From Avipropionibacterium sp050157065 (lineage in GTDB: Bacteria > Actinomycetota > Actinomycetes > Propionibacteriales > Propionibacteriaceae): a stretch of DNA of 64,000 nucleotides. Each line of letters opens with the position of its first letter. Positions within the stretch are counted from its first letter, which is position 1. Shown piece after piece: positions 36,517 through 43,533 of this stretch. The translations under genes and the position numbers were made by a program. The stretch lies in the NCBI GenBank assembly GCA_050157065.1, contig CP189573.1, one strand, 5' to 3'. The notes below the pieces were generated by a model. It saw only the letters and a list, made by a program, of their open reading frames with translations, ran no database searches and was not told where the DNA came from.

Positions 36517-37757
36517 AGCCGCGCCGGCGACGCTCCAGCCTTGCCCTCGCCGCCGTGGCCGCGCTGCTGGTGACCGGCTGCGGGGCATCCGAGCCCGAGC
36601 CCGTAAGAGACCCCTACTCGGTCGATGGGTCGCTACCCGTGGTGGACACCTCGGGCATGCGGCTGCCGACGCCGTTCGAGGAGCTGGAGGTCGTGGACCC
36701 CGGGTGGGACATCACTCCGCAGTACGCGGACGGGGTGTATCTGGCCGCCGGTGAACGCGACGGTGTGCTGGAGTTCACCGCCGTGGACGTCCACGGGGAC
36801 GTGCTGTGGGCCGCGCAACGTCCAGCGAGCTGCACCGGGTTCGTCGTGACCACCGACGCGCACGGCCGAGCCCTCGCGATCCTGGGCGACCTCCAGACCA
36901 CGGCCGACGCCCTGGCCGCGACGACTGCCACCGCCTACGACCTGACGACCGGGGAACGGGTCTGGGGTCCGGTCGAGGTGCCCGGCCCCTACCAAGGCCC
37001 CGGCCTGGTCTTCGCCGCACCTCCCGAAGGCTTCATGGGCGAGACCGGCCCACGCGTCGCGCTCGACCCCACCACCGGAGACGTCGCGGCCGACGAGTCG
37101 AGCCCCGAAGGTATCCGCATCATCGGCGAGTACCACGGCATCGTGCTGCTCACCCACGAGGACGCTCTGATCGCGCGCGACACGGCCGACGATCAGGAGC
37201 TCTGGCGCGTCCCCCTCGCCGAGCACGGCTGGACGGCGGCGTCCATCAGCGCGTCCCTGCGCCCTGCACCGGGAGACGGGCTCGCGCTCGTCGCCACCTC
37301 CGAGACCACCGGCGCGCTCCTCGACCTGGATCAGGGCAGCATCGTGAGCAGCACCGCACGCGACGCCGCCGTAGACCCCACCACGGGGACCCTCGTCACC
37401 CTGGACGACACCGGCCTGCACGGCTATGACGCCGACGACCGACCGCTGTGGTCCCTGCCTGTTGCCGCCGAGACCACCATCGCGGCGATCGGCGGCGTCT
37501 TCCTCTATCTGCGAGAGGACGGGGCGATCCGGGTCCACAACGTCCTCACCGGTGATGTCGCCCAAGCCTACGAACCCGACGGCCAAGGACCGATCATCGT
37601 GCCCACCCACATCACCATCAACGGCGCTGCACTCCTCCTCCAGGAACGACGGCACCTGGTGGCGACGATCGCTGAGTCCCCTCTGAACGAGTCCTCTCCG
37701 ACGGCCAGCCACGCGGGCATGTCGATCGTGGGCGCTCGGGTCGCACACTCGACTTGA
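36513..37757 (+). CDS. Lipoprotein with PQQ-like beta-propeller repeats
   Basis: Starts MKPRRRRSSLALAAVAALLV with the lipobox LVTGC. The 414-residue body has repeated units of beta-propeller type (AYDLTTGERVWGPVEV, ARDTADDQELWRVPL, GYDADDRPLWSLPVA, VHNVLTGDVAQAY), each with the (V/L)-W turn typical of PQQ-like repeats. It would be lipid-anchored outside the cell, perhaps a scaffold or sensor. The start overlaps the CcdA-like gene by ATGA, so it belongs to the BlaI-controlled operon. The presence of a lipoprotein and a second lnt gene in the same island is notable. Confidence 0.8.
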   Translation: MKPRRRRSSLALAAVAALLVTGCGASEPEPVRDPYSVDGSLPVVDTSGMRLPTPFEELEVVDPGWDITPQYADGVYLAAGERDGVLEFTAVDVHGDVLWAAQRPASCTGFVVTTDAHGRALAILGDLQTTADALAATTATAYDLTTGERVWGPVEVPGPYQGPGLVFAAPPEGFMGETGPRVALDPTTGDVAADESSPEGIRIIGEYHGIVLLTHEDALIARDTADDQELWRVPLAEHGWTAASISASLRPAPGDGLALVATSETTGALLDLDQGSIVSSTARDAAVDPTTGTLVTLDDTGLHGYDADDRPLWSLPVAAETTIAAIGGVFLYLREDGAIRVHNVLTGDVAQAYEPDGQGPIIVPTHITINGAALLLQERRHLVATIAESPLNESSPTASHAGMSIVGARVAHST

Positions 37758-37758
37758 A

Positions 37759-37774
37759 ATACCCCAGGGGGTAT
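37759..37774. promoter_or_regulatory. CstR-type operator, distal site of the persulfide dioxygenase promoter
   Basis: Perfect palindrome ATACCCC-AG-GGGGTAT. A TTGAAA (37754-37759) overlaps its left edge and could be the -35 element. Same architecture as the site at 30102. Confidence 0.75.
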
Positions 37775-37786
37775 GAGACGGTAAAA

Positions 37787-37802
37787 ATACCCCCAGGGGT
37801 AT
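37787..37802. promoter_or_regulatory. CstR-type operator, proximal site of the persulfide dioxygenase promoter
   Basis: Perfect palindrome ATACCCC-CA-GGGGTAT, 28 bp centre-to-centre from the distal copy and 27 bp before the GTG start. Two sites close to three helical turns apart suggest cooperative or looping repression. Confidence 0.75.
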
Positions 37803-37828
37803 CAATGGCATCGACGGAAGGATGAACA

Positions 37829-39238
37829 GTGCTTCTCGAACGCATCTACGACGAGGACCTGGCGCAGGCCGGGTACTTCATCGGCTGCCAGGCCAAGGGC
37901 GAGGCGGTGGTGATCGACGCGCGCCGCGACATCGCGGACTACCTGGCGCTCGCGGCCAAGCACGGCATGCGGATCGTCGCAGTGACCGAGACCCACATCC
38001 ACGCTGACTACCTGTCCGGGACGCGCGAGCTGGCTGCGGCGGTCGGCGCCGAGGTCTACGTCTCCGGCGAGGGCGGCGCGGACTGGCAGTACGGTTTCGA
38101 CGCCCGGCGTCTGTACGACGGCGACACGATCACGATCGGCAACATCACGATCCAGGCCCGGCACACGCCTGGTCACACTCCTGAGCACCTGGTGTTCCTG
38201 GTCACCGATGGTGCCTTCGCCAGCGAGCCCGGCTACCTCATCTCCGGCGACTTCGTGTTCGCCGGGGACCTGGGCCGCCCCGACCTGCTGGACGAGGCCG
38301 CGGGTGGGGTCGACACGCGCTTCGAGGGCGCGCGGCAACTGTTCAGCAGCTTGCGTGAGGTGTTCCTGACCTTGCCGGATCATGTCCAGGTCCACCCGGG
38401 GCACGGCTCCGGCAGTGCGTGCGGCAAGGCGCTCGGAGCGCTGCCCTCGACCACGGTCGGCTACGAGCGCGCCCACGCGTGGTGGAGTCGCCACCTGGCT
38501 GCCGACGACGAGCAGGGGTTCATCGAGGAGCTGCTCGACGGGCAGCCCGACGCGCACGCCTACTTCGCGAGGATGAAGAAGCAGAACCGCGAGGGTCCCG
38601 CCGTGCTGGGCGAGCGCGGCCCGGTGCCAGAGCTGGCCGTAGCGGAGGTGGCGCGGCGGCTGGAGGCCGACGAGATCACCTTCGTCGACACCCGCCCGCC
38701 GGCGCAGGCCCATCAGGGCACCGTTGCCGGCTCGCTCAACATCCCCGACGGCCCCAAGACCGCCACCTACGCCGCCTGGGCCTACGATCCCGAGACCGAC
38801 TCGCGTCCGCTGGTGCTGCTGGCCGAGGACCAGCCCGCCGCCCAGGCGATCGCGGATCGGCTGCTGCGGGTCGGCATCGACCAGACCGCCGGCTACGTCA
38901 CCACCATCGACGGGCTTCCTCGGTTCGTCCCGCCCCTCATCGAGCCGGCCGAGCTGGCAGGTTTCGATGCCGCGCTGCTGCTGGACGTGCGCCAGCGCGG
39001 CGAGTACGCCGCCGGGCACATCCCCGGCGCCACACAGCTCAGCGCCGCGCGCGTGCTCTGGCACCAAGACGAGCTGCCGCGCTCCGGCACGATCGTGACC
39101 TACTGCCAGTCCGGGATGCGGAACACCGTCGCCGCCAGCGCCCTACGACGCGCCGGGCACGACGTCGTAGAACTCGACGGCAGCTACAACGCCTGGCGCG
39201 CATGGCAGGAGACCACCAGCGAGACCGCGCTGGCCTGA
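37829..39238 (+). CDS. Persulfide dioxygenase-rhodanese fusion (CstB-like)
   Basis: The 469-residue protein joins an ETHE1-type metallo-beta-lactamase domain (about 1-240) to two rhodanese domains. Iron-binding motifs are THIHADYLSG, HTPGHTPEHL and ISGDFVFAGDLGRPDLL. The first rhodanese (about 265-350) lacks its cysteine; the second (about 370-465) keeps it in TYCQSGMRN. In S. aureus, CstB of this architecture oxidises low-molecular-weight persulfides and yields thiosulfate. GTG start with GAAGGA upstream. It heads the operon with rhodanese, TauE and thioredoxin, controlled by two CstR-type operators. Confidence 0.92.
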   Translation: MLLERIYDEDLAQAGYFIGCQAKGEAVVIDARRDIADYLALAAKHGMRIVAVTETHIHADYLSGTRELAAAVGAEVYVSGEGGADWQYGFDARRLYDGDTITIGNITIQARHTPGHTPEHLVFLVTDGAFASEPGYLISGDFVFAGDLGRPDLLDEAAGGVDTRFEGARQLFSSLREVFLTLPDHVQVHPGHGSGSACGKALGALPSTTVGYERAHAWWSRHLAADDEQGFIEELLDGQPDAHAYFARMKKQNREGPAVLGERGPVPELAVAEVARRLEADEITFVDTRPPAQAHQGTVAGSLNIPDGPKTATYAAWAYDPETDSRPLVLLAEDQPAAQAIADRLLRVGIDQTAGYVTTIDGLPRFVPPLIEPAELAGFDAALLLDVRQRGEYAAGHIPGATQLSAARVLWHQDELPRSGTIVTYCQSGMRNTVAASALRRAGHDVVELDGSYNAWRAWQETTSETALA

Positions 39239-39338
39239 CGCACAGCAGACCGCTCGCATCCTCCGACGTGCGGTCGGCCCCAGCCCCTTCCGTTCGCATC
39301 TCCGCTCCCCGCGGCCAGACCTGACGAGGAACCACCCC

Positions 39339-39938
39339 ATGACCAATCCCTCCGCTGAACTCCGAACGATCACCGCCGAGGAGCTCGCCCAGTGGCGTCA
39401 GCTTCACGACGACCTCACGATCATCGACGTGCGGTCCCCGGCCGAGTTCGAGACCCTCCATATCCACGGCTCGTACAACGTCCCGCTGCCGCTGCTGACC
39501 GAACATGCCTCGGAGCTGGCAGAGCGGCTCGGGCACCGCGCGGTGCTGGTGTGCCAGTCCGGCAACCGCGCCACCCAGGCCCAGCAGCATCTCGCTGCCG
39601 CCGGCGTGCGGACGGCCAACGTGCTCACCGGCGGCGTGCCCGCCTTCGAGGCCGCTGGCGGCCAGGTGGTCCGCGGCGCAGCTCGCTGGGACATCGAGCG
39701 CCAGGTGCGGTTCACGGCCGGGCTGATCGTCCTGGTGAGCCTGCTCGTGGCCGAGTTCCTGTGGCCGGAGTCCCGATTCATCGCGTTCGCGCTCAGCGCC
39801 GGGCTCGTCGTCGCGGCGCTCACCGGCTCCTGCCTGATGGGCCGCATCCTCTCCCGCATGCCCTGGAACAAGGTCACGGCCAGCCCCACCGCACGGAGCG
39901 CGATCGCATCCATCCCGGTCGCGACCCAGGAACTGTGA
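39339..39938 (+). CDS. Rhodanese-DUF2892 membrane sulfurtransferase (YgaP-like)
   Basis: The 199-residue protein has a rhodanese domain (about 10-110) with the cysteine in LVCQSGNRATQAQ, followed by two membrane helices (RFTAGLIVLVSLLVAEF and the FALSAGLVVAALTGSCLMG region). This is the YgaP architecture, which moves sulfane sulfur at the inner face of the membrane. It lies 100 bp after the CstB-like gene. The following 121 bp before the TauE gene contain only a short open frame of doubtful meaning. Confidence 0.9.
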   Translation: MTNPSAELRTITAEELAQWRQLHDDLTIIDVRSPAEFETLHIHGSYNVPLPLLTEHASELAERLGHRAVLVCQSGNRATQAQQHLAAAGVRTANVLTGGVPAFEAAGGQVVRGAARWDIERQVRFTAGLIVLVSLLVAEFLWPESRFIAFALSAGLVVAALTGSCLMGRILSRMPWNKVTASPTARSAIASIPVATQEL

Positions 39939-40059
39939 TGCCCTGGCGTGCTCCGACGTTCCGACGGCGTTCAACCGCAACGACCCCGCATCTTGGACCG
40001 GCATCGGCACGGTCGGCGTCACGACCCGCAGCACCAACCACGATGCCCGGTGAGCACGA

Positions 40060-40953
40060 GTGAGCGGCACCCTGATCCTCACCCTCGTGCTCGCCGTGAG
40101 CGTCGGGCTCGCGCTAGGGACGCTCGGCGGTGGCGGGTCGATCCTGACCGTCCCGCTGCTCACCTACATCGCGGGCATGCCCCCGAAAGAGGCCATCGCG
40201 GCCTCGCTGCTGATCGTCGGCGTGACCTCGCTGTCCAGCCTCGTCGTGCACGCCCGGCACCGTCGAGTCCGATGGCGCACCGGGCTCATCTTCGGAGCCG
40301 CTGGCATGGTGGGCGCCTTCGCCGGAGGACTCATCGGAGGCCAGCTCCCCGGTGCCGTGCTGATGGTGGCCTTCGCGATCATGATGATCGCCACCGCGAT
40401 CGCGATGGTCACCAGAAAGCCCAGGCGCCACACCGACCAACCCACGGCCGATGCCGGGACCGAGCGCGCCCACTCGCTGCCGATGCTGCGGACCATGCTC
40501 GAAGGCATCGTCGTCGGCCTCATCACCGGGATCGTCGGCGCCGGCGGCGGCTTCCTCATCGTCCCCGCCCTCGTGCTGCTGGGCGGCCTCAGCATGCCGG
40601 TGGCCGTGGGCACCTCACTGCTGGTGATCGCGATGAAGTCCTTCGCCGGACTCGCCGGCTACCTGACCACGGTGACCCTCGACTGGCCCCTGGTGGCCGC
40701 GGTCACTGCGATGGCCGTGCTCGGAGCGCTCCTCGGTGCGCGCCTGTCAGGACGCATACCAGCCGACGTCCTCCAGAAGGTCTTCGGCGTCTTCGTCCTG
40801 CTCACCGGAACGCTCGTGCTCGTGATCGAACTGCCGCCGGCCTGGGCGATCGCCGCCGGAGGCCTCGGACTCATCACGGTGGTCCTCGTCCTCGTCTGCC
40901 GGCTGACCGCTCTCAACTGTCCCTTCGGCCTAGCCCGGCCGACCCCGGGCTGA
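40060..40953 (+). CDS. TauE/SafE family sulfite exporter
   Basis: A 297-residue protein with eight membrane helices in two homologous halves, each with a Gly-rich signature: GTLGGGGSILTVPLLTY and GIVGAGGGFLIVPALVLLG. A middle Arg/His-rich cytosolic loop separates the halves. The family exports sulfite or related organosulfonates; in cst operons it removes sulfite formed by persulfide oxidation. The GTG start follows the rhodanese gene. The last residues (LNCPFGLARPTPG) contain a cysteine. Confidence 0.9.
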   Translation: MSGTLILTLVLAVSVGLALGTLGGGGSILTVPLLTYIAGMPPKEAIAASLLIVGVTSLSSLVVHARHRRVRWRTGLIFGAAGMVGAFAGGLIGGQLPGAVLMVAFAIMMIATAIAMVTRKPRRHTDQPTADAGTERAHSLPMLRTMLEGIVVGLITGIVGAGGGFLIVPALVLLGGLSMPVAVGTSLLVIAMKSFAGLAGYLTTVTLDWPLVAAVTAMAVLGALLGARLSGRIPADVLQKVFGVFVLLTGTLVLVIELPPAWAIAAGGLGLITVVLVLVCRLTALNCPFGLARPTPG

Positions 40954-41007
40954 ACCACTTCACCTCACAACACACCGTCGCCGACCAGACTCCGGAGCCC
41001 CACCCTC

Positions 41008-41373
41008 ATGACAACCATCGACCTCACCGAAGACGCATTCTCAGCCGCCATCACCGACCATCCCATCGTGCTGGTCGACTTCTGGGCCGCCTGGTGCGGA
41101 CCATGCCGCAGCTTCGCCCCCGTCTTCGAGGCCGCGTCCACCGAGCATCCCGACATCCTGTTCGCCAAGGTCGACACCGAGGCCCAGGCATCCCTGGCCG
41201 CCGCCGCACAGATCACCTCCATCCCCACGCTGATGGGCTTCAAAGACGGCGTCCTGGTCTACTCCCAGCCCGGAGCGCTCCCGGCCAAAGCGCTCCACGA
41301 CCTGATCGGCAAAATCCGCGACCTCGACATGGACCACGTGCGCGCGCAAATGCAGGCGTCCGACCCTCGCTAG
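41008..41373 (+). CDS. Thioredoxin
   Basis: A 121-residue cytosolic thioredoxin starting MTTIDLTEDAFSAAITDHPI, with the active site FWAAWCGPCRSF (Cys30, Cys33) and the cis-proline in SIPTLMGF. It ends the cst-like operon and could reduce rhodanese persulfides or supply electrons to the CcdA-like protein of the neighbouring BlaI module. The C-terminus is about 12 residues longer than usual and charged. Confidence 0.92.
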   Translation: MTTIDLTEDAFSAAITDHPIVLVDFWAAWCGPCRSFAPVFEAASTEHPDILFAKVDTEAQASLAAAAQITSIPTLMGFKDGVLVYSQPGALPAKALHDLIGKIRDLDMDHVRAQMQASDPR

Positions 41374-41451
41374 AACAGGGAGCGCATCATTTCCGGGCTC
41401 AGAGTCGAGACATCGGCCGACACGCGGACGCGGGCGTCCGAGACTGCGCCC

Positions 41452-43428
41452 TTGCCGCTATGGGCCGCGATGCCAGTCGCCGGCGTGGCCGGGCTCGCGA
41501 TGGATGCGGCGTTCCCCGCACTCGGGTGGTGGCCGCTGGCGTTCGTCTCGGTGACGTTGTCCCTGGTCACTCTCATCGGGCGACGGTCCTGGGGGGCGCT
41601 GCTGGTCGGGACAGTCTTCGGCGCAGCGTTCTGGTTTCCTCACGTGTCCTGGTCGGCGCAGTTTCTCGGGGAGCATCCGCTGAGCTGGGTCCCGTGGGTG
41701 GCCCTGGCTGGCGCGCTGACGATCTACACGGCTGTGCTGACGGTGCCGATCGCCCTCGCCTACCGATGGCTGCCGCGCCGGCGCAACGCCTTCGCGATGC
41801 GGCTGCTGGCGCTGCCGCTGCTGGTAGCGGGAGCCTGGACGATCCGCGAACTCATCATGGGCTCCTGGCCCTACGGCGGATTCCCGTGGGGACGGGTGGC
41901 GATGAGCCAATCGGAAAGCCCGATCGCTCCGGTCGCGTCATGGGTCGGCGTCTCCGGCCTGGGCTCCCTGATGGTCGCCGTGTGCGCCGCCGCGATCGAA
42001 GCAGTCCGTTGGATCGTGCGCGCGCAACCGGCACGCGGTAACGCCACCGAGCACCCGAGAACACCTCTCGCCTCGTGGGCGGCGTCGATCCCCGTGCTCG
42101 GTCTCGCAGCGGTGATGGTCCTGGTGCCGCAGTTCCCGACCAGTCACGCGGGCACCATCCGGGTGGGCGCTGTGCAGGGCAACGGCCCCGCCGCGTACGT
42201 CGATGAGCACGAACCGGGCGCGGTCCTGGAATCTCAGCTCGCCGCTTCCGCCCCTCTCGAAGACGAACAGGTCGACATCGTGCTCTGGCCCGAGGGCGGC
42301 GTCGACAGTGATCCCCTCGCCGACGAGGCCACCGCTCACGCGCTCGACGATGCAGCCGCCCGATACGACGCCCCGATCCTGCTCAACGCCGCCGCGGCAG
42401 ACGGCCACCTCGTCTACAACACTTCCTTCCTCTGGACCTCGAGCGGGCCGACGGCCGCGCACGCCAAACGCCATCCCGTCCCCTTCGGCGAGTACGTGCC
42501 CGACCGGCGGTTCTACGGCGCGCTCGTGCCCAGCCTGGTAGACCTCCTAGAACGCGAGTACGCCGCCGGCGTCGACACACCCGCCATCGAGGTCGACGGC
42601 GTAGAGGTGGGACTGGCGATCTGCTTCGACGTGGCCTTCGATGACGTCATTCACGAAGGCGCGCACAGCGGTGCCCAGGTGCTCATGTTCCAGACGAACA
42701 ACGCCGACTTTCGCGACACCGATGAAAACCTGCAACAGCTTGCGTTCGCGCGCATGCGCGCCATCGAGACCGGCCGCAGCGTCGTCAACCTCTCCACCAC
42801 CGGGATGAGCGACCGGCTGCCCGACATCCCCGGCCTGGCCGAACGATGGGGGAGTATGGTCCTGCACTGCCCGTACTGCCACGGCTGGGAGGTCCGCGAC
42901 AAGCGCCTCGCCGTCCTGGCGGCCAGTCCGATGGCCTTGCACCAGGTCCAACTGGTCCGGCAGTGGAGTGACCGGATCACCCTCCTCGCCGGCGGCTCCG
43001 ACCCGTTGGAGCCCGACGTCGAGCAACGGCTGCTGTCTCGTGGGATCGACATCGTGACCGAGCCGGTGGTGGAGGTGCTGGGCGACGGGGCCACCATGAC
43101 CGGGGTCCGGTTGGCCGATGGCCGGGTCGTCGGGGTCGACGCGATCTTCACCCAGGGTCAACCGGCGTTCCACGACGACTTCCTGGCCCACCTCGACCCG
43201 GCCCGGACCGAGAGCCCGATGGGTGCCGGGCTGGCCGTCGACGAGATGTACAAGACGTCGATCCATCGGGTCTGGGCAGCGGGCAACGTCGTCAACGCCG
43301 GCGCGACCGTACCGGTCTCGAGTGCGGCCGGCTCCATGGCCGGCGGCATCGTCAACATGGTGCTGGTGGCCGAGGAGTTCGACCGGGCCGTGGCCGCCGA
43401 CGTGGCGAACGCCGTACCCGCCGGCTGA
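41452..43428 (+). CDS. Chimera: apolipoprotein N-acyltransferase joined to the C-terminus of an NAD(P)/FAD oxidoreductase
   Basis: Residues 1-453 are Lnt: about six N-terminal membrane helices, then the nitrilase domain with the catalytic Glu in LWPEGGVD, Lys in HAKRHPVPFGEY and Cys in LAICFDVAFDD. At residue 454 (base 42811), just after VVNLSTTGM, the sequence becomes thioredoxin-reductase-like: DRLPDIPGLAERWGSM, CPYCHGWEVRDKRLAVL (redox CPYC), and the FAD-domain end HRVWAAGNVVNAG to the stop. Lnt loses its last strands and final helix, and the oxidoreductase loses its N-terminal FAD-binding third. The frame is uninterrupted. The start is an unconvincing TTG without a ribosome-binding site. 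Probably non-functional as either enzyme. Confidence 0.85.
   Translation: MPLWAAMPVAGVAGLAMDAAFPALGWWPLAFVSVTLSLVTLIGRRSWGALLVGTVFGAAFWFPHVSWSAQFLGEHPLSWVPWVALAGALTIYTAVLTVPIALAYRWLPRRRNAFAMRLLALPLLVAGAWTIRELIMGSWPYGGFPWGRVAMSQSESPIAPVASWVGVSGLGSLMVAVCAAAIEAVRWIVRAQPARGNATEHPRTPLASWAASIPVLGLAAVMVLVPQFPTSHAGTIRVGAVQGNGPAAYVDEHEPGAVLESQLAASAPLEDEQVDIVLWPEGGVDSDPLADEATAHALDDAAARYDAPILLNAAAADGHLVYNTSFLWTSSGPTAAHAKRHPVPFGEYVPDRRFYGALVPSLVDLLEREYAAGVDTPAIEVDGVEVGLAICFDVAFDDVIHEGAHSGAQVLMFQTNNADFRDTDENLQQLAFARMRAIETGRSVVNLSTTGMSDRLPDIPGLAERWGSMVLHCPYCHGWEVRDKRLAVLAASPMALHQVQLVRQWSDRITLLAGGSDPLEPDVEQRLLSRGIDIVTEPVVEVLGDGATMTGVRLADGRVVGVDAIFTQGQPAFHDDFLAHLDPARTESPMGAGLAVDEMYKTSIHRVWAAGNVVNAGATVPVSSAAGSMAGGIVNMVLVAEEFDRAVAADVANAVPAG
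42795..42813. other. Island/chromosome fusion point
   Basis: The reading changes from Lnt (VVNLSTTGM) to oxidoreductase (SDRLPDIPGL) within these bases. Both families have a TG near this point, so a few bases of microhomology may have guided the join. No direct repeat of the tRNA-Pro 3' end is found here, and no integrase is nearby. Confidence 0.65.
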
Positions 43429-43533
43429 CCCCGCAGGGTGCCTGGCGACCCTTGACGCCCATGCCACACCGCCCTAGGTTTGCTGCAATTGCGGCACACC
43501 CCCTGCCGCGGGAGCAACGACAGAGGAGTCGTG

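Noticed and set aside
39939..40059. Short open stretch between rhodanese and TauE genes (includes PTAFNRNDPASWTGIG)
   Set aside because: It looks mildly protein-like, but has no start codon or recognised family; too little to call a gene.
39948..42041. A plus-strand open frame of nearly 700 codons across TauE, thioredoxin and Lnt
   Set aside because: The translation is Arg/His/Pro-rich without protein features, while three well-recognised genes occupy the other frame.
42795..42830. Attachment-site repeat of the tRNA-Pro 3' end at the island's right edge
   Set aside because: No match to GGTTCAAATCC or the acceptor-stem bases is present around the fusion point.
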